Assembly (NCBI GenBank): GCA_040954595.2
Contig: CM082579.2
Coordinates: forward strand, 16,306,001 to 16,370,000
Length of the DNA stretch: 64,000 nt
From: Balanoglossus misakiensis
Taxonomy: Eukaryota; Hemichordata
Reading direction: 5' to 3'
Shown here: positions 1 through 9,195 of the stretch, one piece after another
How the letters are laid out: each line of letters starts with the position of its first letter
Position numbering within the stretch: position 1 is the first letter of the stretch
Translations under genes and position numbers: made by a program
The notes under the pieces: model-generated
Told to the model about the DNA's origin: nothing
Databases searched by the model: none
The model's input: the letters and a program-made list of their open reading frames with translations, nothing else

Positions 1-83
1 CCCTGACTGCACAAATCTGTTTAAAGTATATGTAGTAAATATTAACTGTACACAATTTATATCACTTTCTCTTCTGTGCACAG

Positions 84-200
84 ATTTGAATCCGTGTCAG
101 CCCAACCCTTGTCTAAACAGTGGATTCTGCCAGCAAGTGTCCTGCACCGAGTTCAGATGCCAGAGTTCGCGCTGTTTCATCGGAACCACGTGCGCTGAAC
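84..200 (+). CDS. EGF-like exon EGF-1, copy 1
   Basis: A 117-bp exon with acceptor cacag at 79-83 and donor gtaagc at 201, read in phase 1-1. It encodes one EGF-like module starting DLNPCQPNPC. The family pattern here has eight cysteines; this module keeps seven, with Ser in place of C5 (QSSRC). EGF modules fold outside the cell and mediate adhesion or ligand binding. The sequence is the same in all four copies. The parent protein is not recognised. Confidence 0.75.
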
Positions 201-648
201 GTAAGCAAACCAGTGTCAGATTTGCCGCACAAAGTAGAAATCGCTGGGCTTTGTCATTGATATTGTCTCAATAAAGTTGCCTGTGATTGTGCAGCTAACC
301 AAGAGACTTATATGCACTACCGTAGCCATGATGTATACTTTCATTGACTCAAATGCTCATCAGAGTAGATGTTGCTATTTTTCCAACCGTAAATTGAAAC
401 ATCAGAAAGTTATGACATCAACTACCCCCACCCCCACCCCACCCCACCCCCAACTAGTAAATATTATAAGATGCTGTAATTATGATAAAGATGGTAGCAC
501 CAAGCTTGGATCAAGTGGTCTTCATTATCCTTCACACATGAACATGATCACACGGATGTGCAATCTTCTGACAGTCTGCTACAGATTTCACTTCCCACTC
601 AAGTGTGTAAGACCCTAATGTGATACTTTTCATTTCTCTCACCCTTAG
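201..648 (+). other. Intron between EGF-1 and EGF-2, copy 1
   Basis: Runs from gtaagc to a ccttag acceptor. It contains a C-rich simple repeat of CCCCA type at about 424-451, which creates a spurious proline-rich reading frame. I see no gene in it. Equivalent introns are at 21658-22105, 38475-38922 and 53230-53677. Confidence 0.65.
424..451. repeat. C-rich microsatellite (CCCCA type)
   Basis: A short run of CCCCA and CCCA units inside the EGF-1/EGF-2 intron. The same run occurs in the other copies at about 21881-21908, 38698-38725 and 53453-53480. Confidence 0.85.
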
Positions 649-771
649 CGATCAACCAGTGTCTTCTAAACCCATGTCTGAATAACGGAGTGTATCAGCC
701 ACTTCAAGGCTCCTGCTCAATCTACACCTGCAACTGTCCAACCTGCTACACTGGGCAAACATGTGTTACAT
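649..771 (+). CDS. EGF-like exon EGF-2, copy 1
   Basis: A 123-bp phase 1-1 exon with acceptor ccttag and donor gtaagt. It encodes an EGF-like module starting INQCLLNPC and ending YTGQTCVT. The extra pair of cysteines (GSC and PTC) is present, but C3 is replaced by Tyr (NNGVY), so the 1-3 disulfide cannot form. It is open throughout. Confidence 0.72.
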
Positions 772-842
772 GTAAGTCACAAGTTTTTAGGTCCCATTGG
801 TATGTACCATGGGACCTTATGGGATTGGTTACGTCTGTATGT

Positions 843-866
843 ATGGATGGATGGATGGATGGATGT
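843..866. repeat. GGAT microsatellite
   Basis: Tandem ATGG/GGAT units, conserved in all copies (about 22300-22323, 39117-39140 and 53872-53895). It explains the MDGWMDG-type reading frames seen here. Confidence 0.9.
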
Positions 867-1159
867 ATGTCTGTATGTCCGTCCACATCGAAAACTTGAA
901 AACCGCAGCGCGTATGACCTCGATATTTGGCGTGTAGATGCAGGCAGGGCTGTAGATGGGAGTTTGTTCAAATGAAGATGTCATTGCCAAAAATATGCAA
1001 ATTAGCTGGGAAAATGTGAAATTGGTCAAAACTCAAAAACTGGACAACCACTGGTCATATTGATTTGAAAATTGGTATGCATGTACCTTATATCAACCTC
1101 ATACAATCCTGTATGTTTTGAGCTAATATTATCGATTTCCTATTTTTTTTGCATTTTTT

Positions 1160-1660
1160 TGTATTTTTCCATGTTATTGGTAAAAAGTCTTTGAAATTTA
1201 GTATGAAGCCTCCTAATGTTGTCTAAGTAACCATAGTTTTGTTCAAATTGTTGCAAAATTTGCATATCTATAATTTTGAGCAATATTTGCCATTTTTGGT
1301 CAAAAAATGTTTTTCTTTAAAACCTCATGCCAGATTGCTTTCCAATTTGGTAGGCATGTTCGTAGGGGTAACCTAAATAATATGTTGTAAAAAAAAAGAT
1401 ATTTGCATAAATGTGTTATCGGGGAAACTTTTGCAATTTTTGTCAAAAATTGTTTTCTCTGAAACCGCTTGTCCTATTGCATTGAACTTAGGCAGCATGT
1501 TCCTTGTAGTGATTGAAGTAAGATATTGTACAATTTTGGTGATATTTGCATATTTGTGTTTTTGCCACTTTTGAACAAATATTTTCTGTGAAACTGCTTG
1601 TTGGATTGCTTTGAAATTAGTTTTTTCTCTGATTGCTTTGAAATTTAGGATATAATTTCA
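1160..1660. repeat. Degenerate ~130-bp tandem repeat, copy 1
   Basis: Three to four diverged units recur at intervals of about 130-140 bp, with landmarks near 1305, 1445 and 1574. Each contains a variant of TTTTCTcTGAAACCgCTTG, then ATTGCtTTgaAaTT, GGCATGTTCcTaG and GATATTTGCATA. The family is not recognised; it may belong to an old transposon or satellite. Confidence 0.6.
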
Positions 1661-2429
1661 TAACACATACCTGTATATGTGCAACTTTTATTCAGTTCTG
1701 AGATCAGAAAGATTAAATATTTAGCGAGTTTTTTTGGTAAGTTTCTTAGTTTTTGGTTAGCAAATCTTCTCCTAAACAAATTGTCCAGTTGTTTTTAAAG
1801 TTACTATTTACAAGGAGTTGTTACCTCGAACAAAGACATGTTTACATAACTTAAATAGGCCAGCTGTTACAGAGACCACCAGCTATCAAATTTTAATTAC
1901 CAGTGGCAGGTCAGTGTGTGTCTGTTCCAGGGCTGACTGAAAGAAGTTGCTTCGCATATGTGTTTGTACAGACAATTTTTGGTCATTTTTTTTTCTAGCA
2001 CCACTTGTAAGACTGCCATGACACATGACAGTTTATTGGGCATGTTCCTTGTTAATGTTTTTACATTCCATATTTCTATATGGTCAGATCATATCTGCTT
2101 GCAAATGTCACCTGTAATTTTTATTCTGGTGTGTCACTGTTTCCGCATAATCCTCAAATGTCATCAGATCTCCGAATGTGATGAAAACAGTGTGTTTTGA
2201 GTGTTTTTTAAATGACCTTTTGGGTTAAAAGTGGCAAAAATGGCAATTTTGTCTTGAAAGGGGTCAATAAGACTGACTTTTTTGGAATCAGCACCATTTT
2301 TTACATTGAATGGACTAGTCTGCTCAAACTTTCCTTACCAACAATTCTGTTTAATCTTCTGTAACATGTATACTAGTATACATGTAGCTGCCTGATAGTT
2401 TGCCCTGCGTGTGTAATTGCTGAGTGACA

Positions 2430-2640
2430 TAACGCATTCTGTGATTGGTGCAGTCACGTAACCACCAATGAGATCGCTTGTTATAAGGAGAACTGCACGA
2501 CCTTTAACCGCATTAGCATACCTGATTTTTAGGGCTCGATATTACCTCTGAGGACGCAATATTTAAGTTGAAGTTTTTTTTCTTTTATCATATTAGAGCA
2601 AGAAGACTTGTTTTTATGTAAAAGAAATAAACCTTAATAT
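2430..2640 (+). promoter_or_regulatory. CCAAT / TATA-like / AATAAA cluster
   Basis: An inverted CCAAT (ATTGG) lies at 2444-2448, a forward CCAAT at 2465-2469, TATAAGG at 2482-2488 and AATAAA at 2626-2631. The order resembles a compact promoter or a solo LTR. No LTR ends or target duplication were found, so this is tentative. The pattern recurs in every copy. Confidence 0.25.
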
Positions 2641-2711
2641 ACAGAGTGCATTTTGAAACGATAGGCAGGTCCGGCCCATAGCCTAATTCTTCATTTTTCT
2701 GTCATGCGTAG

Positions 2712-2827
2712 GAATTGATCAGTGCTAACAACCCATGTCAAAATGGCAGCACTTGCCAACCCTAACCTCGTGTGGGGCATTGACGTGCACCTGCCAAGGA
2801 TGCTATACTGGGAGCGCTGTGAAAATT
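2712..2827 (+). pseudogene. Broken EGF-like exon EGF-3, copy 1
   Basis: Flanked by a gcgtag acceptor and a weak gtcagt donor. Pieces of one EGF module can be read in different frames: NNPCQNGSTCQP, then CGALTCTCQGCYTG, then a final ERCENC. At least two frameshifts and a net length of 116 bp show it is disabled. The same lesions occur in all four copies. Confidence 0.7.
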
Positions 2828-3220
2828 GTCAGTCAGTTTCTTTTGTCAAATTAATCAATATGTGTGGGACTGCTATACATGTATATAAAACAGAATACTG
2901 CGATGGAAAATTCTATAACTTAATGTTTCACTGGATATATGACTTAAAGTTAGCAGGATGCAGTGAATTCAACAGAAAGTGTAATTTCCTCTTGTGTGAG
3001 CTTTGTGCGACTGTGCCAATGAAAATCTCACCACAAACAAAAATGACAGGTATACACTGTATATTAGCAGCTTTGTCTCTGTAATAGCCATAGTGTTTTG
3101 AAGTTGAAAACTTGCAAAGTGTGCAGTTTTATTCACACTACAAAGGAAACATTGTTGAAACGGATTATCTGTGTACATTGTCAAACTGTACACTTGTCGC
3201 GAGATTTATTCTCAATTATA
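2828..3220 (+). other. Non-coding stretch after EGF-3, copy 1
   Basis: Intronic sequence leading to the gag fragment. Short open frames on both strands show no recognisable motifs. Equivalents start at 24284, 41103 and 55859. Confidence 0.5.
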
Positions 3221-3471
3221 TTATATCATGCTACCGTCCGCAATTCTGATTGGACGAGAGCTAAATCCAGCGATGCTAAAATACTCAATAATGCACTGCT
3301 GACAGTGGTAAAACGGGCTTTCTGTTTGCCACATTGGTTAGTTCTTTAGGTTGTTGTATGTGTTTACACTCATCATGTTTATTGTAGAACCAGGGTCGAT
3401 CAGTGAGGCAACTGCTGTTTGTTATATCTGCACTATTACTTGAGGCCTCCTGCCATTTGATTGTTGTACAG
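3221..3471 (-). mobile_element. Protease-end remnant of truncated Mag/SURL-like gypsy element, copy 1 (distal part)
   Basis: This matches the C-terminal end of the minus-strand gag-protease frame of copies 2-4, with a degraded protease region (DPG in place of DSG/DTG). In copy 1 it is cut at 3471 by the Gmr1-like insertion and resumes at 10022. The outer boundary is uncertain. Confidence 0.6.
3467..3471. repeat. Target-site duplication, left (tacag)
   Basis: The five bases tacag directly before the 5' LTR are repeated at 10022-10026 directly after the 3' LTR. The unoccupied site with one tacag is visible in copy 2 (24923-24927). Five-bp duplications are usual for Ty3/gypsy integrases. Confidence 0.9.
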
Positions 3472-4297
3472 TGTCACGATATGATTTACATGGTCACCGG
3501 TCTGTGCAGTGACGACTTTTTGTTTGTGAATTCTGTTTTGTGAACGACAGTTCTGTGAATTTACATGTAGCAGACACAAGCACATGGTGTTTACAAGTTA
3601 GAGTAGGTATCTGAGCGGGTTATTAACATATTGTAAGTGTTACATCTGTTGGGTGACATCGAGTACGCCAATCAGCTTCCGAGACCGCGTTTGAAACGGA
3701 CGTGATGCAAAACTGGTCATATAAAAGGTCGATGCTTCGGGTCTTAGGGGCTCCACTCTACTTCCAGCGTTCTTCTGGTCACCGTGTGTTGCTTCGGGGT
3801 ACAGAGTCACCGTCACCGTCCGTGTCCGTGTTGGTTGGGCGTGCGTTCGTCTGTTGTGCCTGCCAGTCTACCAGTCATCGGTTGCGGGACTTCGGTCACC
3901 TACCTGCGTTTACGTCTGCATTGTCCACTCACCGTCGACCGTCTCCGAACAGTCGTGAAGCCAGCGGCTCCGTTCCAGGCCCAGGAAATCGCCGTTTCGT
4001 CGGTTGCCGGACCTTGCTCGTCCTTCGCTCGGGAACTCTGGACATTGTTCTTGTCGTGAGTTTTTGTGTGCATAAATTTTTGTCACCCGCATTATTATAG
4101 GTAGTTCCTACAGAGGCATTTTATGTGCATAATTTTTGTATTTCGTTGTTTCTGGTGAATTACAATCTAGCTACACCATATTTAAATGTGTACGTGTGAG
4201 CTCTTTTCTGAACAACACTCTGGCTCCCAAACACTCATTTTGGCGATACTAAATTCACGTCACAGTTGGCTAGTGTATCACCCACCATCTTGTGACA
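3472..4297 (+). repeat. 5' LTR of Gmr1-like element
   Basis: 826 bp, starting TGTCACGA and ending TTGTGACA. Promoter motifs are visible: CCAAT at 3668-3672 and TATAAAA at 3720-3726, so transcription probably starts near 3750. No canonical AATAAA was found. A 132-codon open frame inside the LTR is likely fortuitous. Confidence 0.93.
3668..3726 (+). promoter_or_regulatory. LTR promoter (CCAAT and TATAAAA)
   Basis: CCAAT at 3668-3672 lies about 48 bp upstream of TATAAAA at 3720-3726, a standard RNA polymerase II spacing in retrotransposon LTRs. The 3' LTR copy is at 9392-9450. Confidence 0.7.
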
Positions 4298-4299
4298 AT

Positions 4300-4317
4300 T
4301 GGGGGCTCGTCCGGGAG
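4300..4317 (+). promoter_or_regulatory. Primer-binding site, proline tRNA type
   Basis: TGGGGGCTCGTCCGGGAG begins two bases after the 5' LTR. It matches the well-known tRNA-Pro primer site of gammaretroviruses at 17 of 18 positions, differing only at the last base. It should bind the 3' end of tRNA-Pro to prime minus-strand DNA synthesis. Confidence 0.85.
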
Positions 4318-4417
4318 CGTGAATTTTTTCTAAAATTTCCATTTCGTCATTGTAATACCAGAGTGTAAGTTCGGAAAGGCTATCACTGTTGGAACGGCAT
4401 TGGGTCAGTCTCAAAAC

Positions 4418-7400
4418 ATGGATTTGCAAGCATTGGTTACCCTTGGTAAAGAAATAGGTTATGAAGGTGAAGCACTTCAGAATTTTGTTAAAACTCAGCA
4501 GGATGTACAACGTGATGAGAGACAGAAAGAAAGAGAGTTTAAGCAGCGTGAACGAGAGATTGAGTTGCAACATCAAAAAGAAAGGGAACAGCGCGAACAC
4601 CTTGAGAATTTGGAAAGAATAAAACTGTCCGCTATCAAAACGACTGAAGAGGGGGAGGGAATTTCCTTTGCTCCTGGTTTGGCTTACCGGGTTAAAGCGA
4701 GTGCGCCTAAATTACCTGCATTTCATGAAGCTAGGGATGAAATGGATGCATATTTGTTCCGTTTTGAGAAATTTGCGACTAGTCAGGGTTGGCCAGAACA
4801 AACATGGGCGACCAGTGTGAGTGCGTTGCTCAGTGGAAAGGCGTTGACCGTTTATTCCTCCATGCCAGCGGCTGATGCGAATGATTACAACAAATTAAAA
4901 GAGGCGTTGCTTAAGCGTTATCAACTTAATGAAGAGGGTTTCCGAATGAAATTTCGTTCCAGTAAACAGGACAAATTCGAGACTGCCAAAGCCTATGTGG
5001 CACGTTTAGAACACTATTTCGATAGTTGGGCTTCTATGGCCAAAGTTGACGGCAATTACTTCAGGTTAAAAGACCTTTTGTTGCGGGAACAATTTGTGGG
5101 TGGTTGTGAGCGAGATTTGTCGTTGTTTCTGCGTGAAAGGGTTATTGTAAATGTTGAAGAGATGGCTGAATATGCAGATCGTTTCACTGAAGCCAGAGAA
5201 CAGGTGGTTTTTAAGGACCAGTTCCGCCATAAAAATAAGAACAAAAGTCAATTGTTTCAGAGCCAGACTGGAAAACAAAGTGACAGCCAGAATACTAATA
5301 CTAGTAAAAATGGTGCTAGGGGTCCTGTCATTTGTTATAAATGTAATAAACCAGGTCATGTTAGCTCTAAATGCTGGAGTAAAGTAGGGACAGATAGAAC
5401 TAAACGTTCAAGTGTAGTGGCTAGTGTAATACAGGATAAACCAGATAACAGTAGTCCTGTTAATGAAGTTAAAGTAGCAACTTGCGCTCAAGTTGATAAA
5501 CTTTGTACCGAACCAAATGGATGTCTTCATTTACACGATAGCAGTGGTGTCAAATTAAGATGTGGACACATGTTACCTGTGGTGTCTATGACCAGCTTAG
5601 CTAATAAACCATTAATGGGAAATATGCCAGTTGTGGATGGAATTATTAATGGTCAGAAAGTGAAAGTTCTGAGAGACAGTGGATGTAATAGTGTTATTGT
5701 CAGGAAAGACCTTGTTGATCCTTCCCAAATGACAGGTGAAGTCCGCACTTTTGTTATGATAGATAGGACATGTAGACAGGCTCCAATTGCTAAAGTGTCT
5801 GTGAACACTCCTTTTTACGTAGGAAGTTTGGAAGCCATGTGTGTCACTAATCCTGTATATGACATAGTGTTAGGTAATGTAGATAGGGTTCGAGCGCCAA
5901 ATGATCCTGACTTAAACTGGATGGAACCCCCAGTTAATGATGACTTTAAGTCTGGGAATGGCCCCGTAATTGCTAGTCAGGAATGTGAAACTGAAGATAG
6001 TGTAGGACCAAATAATGATGGGTGTTCTCCTGTAATTGTGCAAGCGGTGCAGACAAGGGCTCAAAAGAAGGCCGAAAAACGCCCAATGACAAAGTTAATT
6101 GTCCCAGAAATTGTTGAGGGGAATATTTCCGAGCCGGTCACTGCGGACGTGCTGAAGAAAGCACAAAATTTGGACCCGTCATTAAAACGTGCCAGGGAAT
6201 TGGCGATTTCTGGTCAACAGGTAAATACTGGCAGAGCAAACTCCGCTCGGTTCTTCTTTAAGAAAGGTCTGTTATATCGGGAATACATGTCGCCGAAAAT
6301 TGACCATGGCCAGACATTTACACAGTTGGTGGTACCTCAGAAAGTTCGTAATAATGTTATGGTATTGGCTCATGATTCTATTCTAGGTGGTCACCTAGGC
6401 ACGAAGAAAACTTATGATAAAATTGCAACTCAATTTTATTGGCCAGGAATATATGGCGATGTTGTTCGGTTTTGTCGCTCTTGCGATGTGTGTCAGCGTG
6501 TGTCACCCAAAGGTAGAGTAACTAAAGTGCCGTTGGGCAGTATGCCATTAATTGATGTTCCGTTTCAGAGGGTTGCGGTGGATTTGATCGGCCCGATCGA
6601 TCCGGTAACTGACCGTGGTAATCGGTATATTTTGACTTTAGTGGACTATGCAACTCGATATCCAGAAGCTGTTGTTCTGAAGCGTATTACGACTGAAGCT
6701 GTGGCGGAAGCGTTAGTGGATATTTACAGTCGAGTGGGCATACCACGTGAAATTTTGTCGGATTTGGGAACACAATTTATTTCGGATGTCATGAAGGAGG
6801 TAAATAGGTTATTGTCTATTAAACAGTTGACAACGACTCCCTATCACCCGGCTTGTAATGGCCTTTGTGAAAAATTCAACTCTGTTTTGAAGAATATGTT
6901 GCGCAAACTGTCTGCTGAACGACCCAAAGATTGGGATAGATATGTAAATGCATTGTTGTTTGCGTATAGGGAAGCCCCTCAGGAAAGTACTGGGTTTTCT
7001 CCCTTTGAGTTGTTGTTTGGGCGAACAGTTAGGGGGCCCATGACAATTTTATCCGAATTATGGACTAAAGAAATTGAGGGTCCCGAAGTCAAGAGTACGT
7101 ATCAGTATGTTTTGGACTTGCGCGAGCGGCTTGAACAAACATGCAAATTGGCACGAGATGAATTGGCCAAATCCCAGGTGCGCTATAAGAAATATTATGA
7201 TCGGTCTGCCAAACCAAGAAAATTCAAAGTTGGTGATTCAGTGTTGGTGTTACTGCCGACAAATTATAATAAATTACTTATGCAATGGCAAGGCCCATAT
7301 AAAATTACTGAAGTTGTAGGGGGTTTAGATTATCGTATTGAGGTGAGGGGGAAGTCCAAATTGTACCATGCAAATTTGTTGAAGAAGTATGAAGTGAGGG

Positions 7401-8989
7401 ATGCTGGTGATGTCGCCTGTGATGTAATTAACCCGTGCACTGATTCTGTTGTGGGGTTGGGTGTAATGCATTGTGTTGCCAGCGCTGTTATTGAAGGCGA
7501 GGAGTCTGATTGTGATGACTGTGATGCGTTTCCTTGGAGATCTGAGCTCGTCCACACTATGCCTACTGAATCGAGTGAGTCTGTTGCGGATGTTCATATA
7601 TCAACTGAGCTAGACGAAAAACAACAGAAACAAATAAAAAGTCTGCTCAGAGAGTTTTCAGATGTGCTCACAGATCTCCCAGGGCACAGCACAGTTGGCG
7701 AGCATGATATTAAGCTCGTCACTCCTGAACCCATTCGATCAAGGCCCTATCCTCTTCCATTTTCCAAAACGGAAGAAGTCAAAAAGGAAGTTCAAAAGAT
7801 GTTGGATATGAATGTCATAGAGCTATCTGACTCGCCTTATGCTTCACCGATAGTTTTGGTAAAAAAGAAGGATGGTACAAACCGTTTTTGCATAGATTTT
7901 AGGAAGCTCAATAAGGTAACCGTTTTTGATTCAGAACCGATGCCGAATCCAGACGAATTGTTTGCACATTTATCTAATTGCCGCTACTTCACCAAGATTG
8001 ATCTGACCAAAGGATATTGGCAGATTCCTTTGAAGGAGAATGCAAAAGAAAAAACAGCATTCCTTACGCCTTCTGGGTTGTACCAATTTCGTAAAATGCC
8101 GTTTGGCTTGAAAAATGCACCTTCAACATTTAACCGTGTAATGAGGAAGGTGCTGTCACAGGTAAATAATGTAACAAATATTCTTGATGATATTCTCATT
8201 GGGACTGTGACATGGGAACAACACCTGTGTACCGTGAGAGAGATTCTCAAGAGGTTACGTAGTGCTAATTTAACCGCTAGGCCAACGAAATGTTTCTTTG
8301 GGTATTTTTCATTAGAGTTTGTTGGTCATGGTGTGGGTAGAGGTATTTTGATGACAATGCCTGATAAAACTCATGCTATTGTCCGAGCCAAGCGTCCCGA
8401 AACTGTGACTGAAGTAAAGTCATTTCTGGGTTTAGCTGGATACTACAGGAAGTTTGTTCCTAATTTTGCTGCTATAGCAGCCCCACTTACTGATTTGACC
8501 CGAAAGGGTCAACCTCGAAAGGTCAAATGGGGTGATGCCCAAGAAAGAGCGTTTAATTTATTGAAAGATATGCTGAGTAAAGAACCGGTGCTGAGACTTC
8601 CAGATTTTAAGGAACCATTTATTTTGCGTACCGATGCTAGTGCTGTAGCATTAGGTGGGGCTTTATTTCAATCCCACCCTGATGGTAAATTCCCAGTAGC
8701 ATATGCTAGCAGGAAATTGTTGCCAAGGGAAACACGGTACTCTGTAATTGAGAGAGAATGCCTTGCAGTAATTTGGGCACTACGGAAGTTTCAACAATAT
8801 CTGTACGGTAAACAATTTATTTTAGAGACAGACCATCAACCATTGATCTATTTGAACAAAGCGAAAATTGCTAATAGTCGGTTGATGAGATGGGCACTGT
8901 ACTTGCAATCTTTTGACTACAAAGTGTCTGCTATTAAAGGTACCGAAACCATAGGAGCGGATTATTTGAGCCGTAGTTCCACAGAATAA
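4418..8989 (+). CDS. gag-pol: Gag-pol polyprotein of Gmr1-like retrotransposon
   Basis: A single open frame of 1523 residues from the first ATG at 4418; six sense codons (TTG first) extend the frame upstream to 4400. It makes the particle protein and enzymes for reverse transcription and integration. Gag has a charged coiled coil (about 30-75) and a CCHC knuckle CYKCNKPGHVSSKC (306-319). Protease has DSG at 420-422. Integrase follows with H652, H659, C689, C692, then D722, D782, E818 (D,D35E) and a GPY/F motif (WQGPY). Reverse transcriptase has D1195 in KIDLTKGYWQ and ILDD with D1257, D1258. RNase H has D1406, E1447, D1472. Integrase before reverse transcriptase marks the Gmr1 group. All catalytic residues are present, with no stop or frameshift. 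Confidence 0.93.
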   Translation: MDLQALVTLGKEIGYEGEALQNFVKTQQDVQRDERQKEREFKQREREIELQHQKEREQREHLENLERIKLSAIKTTEEGEGISFAPGLAYRVKASAPKLPAFHEARDEMDAYLFRFEKFATSQGWPEQTWATSVSALLSGKALTVYSSMPAADANDYNKLKEALLKRYQLNEEGFRMKFRSSKQDKFETAKAYVARLEHYFDSWASMAKVDGNYFRLKDLLLREQFVGGCERDLSLFLRERVIVNVEEMAEYADRFTEAREQVVFKDQFRHKNKNKSQLFQSQTGKQSDSQNTNTSKNGARGPVICYKCNKPGHVSSKCWSKVGTDRTKRSSVVASVIQDKPDNSSPVNEVKVATCAQVDKLCTEPNGCLHLHDSSGVKLRCGHMLPVVSMTSLANKPLMGNMPVVDGIINGQKVKVLRDSGCNSVIVRKDLVDPSQMTGEVRTFVMIDRTCRQAPIAKVSVNTPFYVGSLEAMCVTNPVYDIVLGNVDRVRAPNDPDLNWMEPPVNDDFKSGNGPVIASQECETEDSVGPNNDGCSPVIVQAVQTRAQKKAEKRPMTKLIVPEIVEGNISEPVTADVLKKAQNLDPSLKRARELAISGQQVNTGRANSARFFFKKGLLYREYMSPKIDHGQTFTQLVVPQKVRNNVMVLAHDSILGGHLGTKKTYDKIATQFYWPGIYGDVVRFCRSCDVCQRVSPKGRVTKVPLGSMPLIDVPFQRVAVDLIGPIDPVTDRGNRYILTLVDYATRYPEAVVLKRITTEAVAEALVDIYSRVGIPREILSDLGTQFISDVMKEVNRLLSIKQLTTTPYHPACNGLCEKFNSVLKNMLRKLSAERPKDWDRYVNALLFAYREAPQESTGFSPFELLFGRTVRGPMTILSELWTKEIEGPEVKSTYQYVLDLRERLEQTCKLARDELAKSQVRYKKYYDRSAKPRKFKVGDSVLVLLPTNYNKLLMQWQGPYKITEVVGGLDYRIEVRGKSKLYHANLLKKYEVRDAGDVACDVINPCTDSVVGLGVMHCVASAVIEGEESDCDDCDAFPWRSELVHTMPTESSESVADVHISTELDEKQQKQIKSLLREFSDVLTDLPGHSTVGEHDIKLVTPEPIRSRPYPLPFSKTEEVKKEVQKMLDMNVIELSDSPYASPIVLVKKKDGTNRFCIDFRKLNKVTVFDSEPMPNPDELFAHLSNCRYFTKIDLTKGYWQIPLKENAKEKTAFLTPSGLYQFRKMPFGLKNAPSTFNRVMRKVLSQVNNVTNILDDILIGTVTWEQHLCTVREILKRLRSANLTARPTKCFFGYFSLEFVGHGVGRGILMTMPDKTHAIVRAKRPETVTEVKSFLGLAGYYRKFVPNFAAIAAPLTDLTRKGQPRKVKWGDAQERAFNLLKDMLSKEPVLRLPDFKEPFILRTDASAVALGGALFQSHPDGKFPVAYASRKLLPRETRYSVIERECLAVIWALRKFQQYLYGKQFILETDHQPLIYLNKAKIANSRLMRWALYLQSFDYKVSAIKGTETIGADYLSRSSTE

Positions 8990-9195
8990 ACCTGGAACTG
9001 AACGGAATTCTGGGATAGTTAAATTATTTCAGATGGTAAATCTTACATTATAACGAAGAAATATTGTGTACGTATAAAAAGCATATTCCTTAATTTTATT
9101 TATTGGTATAGTGTAATCTTTTGGATAAACTTGTAAAAGTTTAACATTTGACAAAAATGTGTTTCTCCCCAATTTTTGTCTCAAAGGGGGAGTAG
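8990..9195 (+). other. 3' untranslated region and polypurine tract of Gmr1-like element
   Basis: AT-rich non-coding stretch after the gag-pol stop. AAAGGGGGAG at 9183-9192 is the likely polypurine tract that primes plus-strand synthesis, three bases before the 3' LTR. Confidence 0.75.

Larger units (their letters stand above)
772..2711 (+). other. Large intron between EGF-2 and EGF-3, copy 1
   Basis: About 1.9 kb and AT-rich. It holds a GGAT microsatellite at 843-866, a degenerate tandem repeat at about 1160-1660, and a stretch with CCAAT, TATA-like and AATAAA motifs at about 2430-2640. No convincing coding sequence was seen on either strand. Equivalents are at 22229-24167, 39046-40986 and 53801-55742. 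Confidence 0.6.

Noticed and set aside
277-618. 113-codon frame between EGF-1 and EGF-2
   Set aside because: It is intronic by splice signals, its proline-rich core comes from the CCCCA microsatellite, and no motif is present.
690-975. Frames with MDGWMDG-type repeats on both strands
   Set aside because: They are produced by the GGAT microsatellite.
3702-4100. 132-codon plus-strand frame inside the LTR, repeated at 9426-9824
   Set aside because: It lies wholly in the LTR, spans the expected transcription start region, lacks an ATG at its first codon and has no recognisable domain.
4400-4417. Gag-pol start at 4400
   Set aside because: The codon there is TTG; the first ATG in frame is 4418, which is the more likely start.
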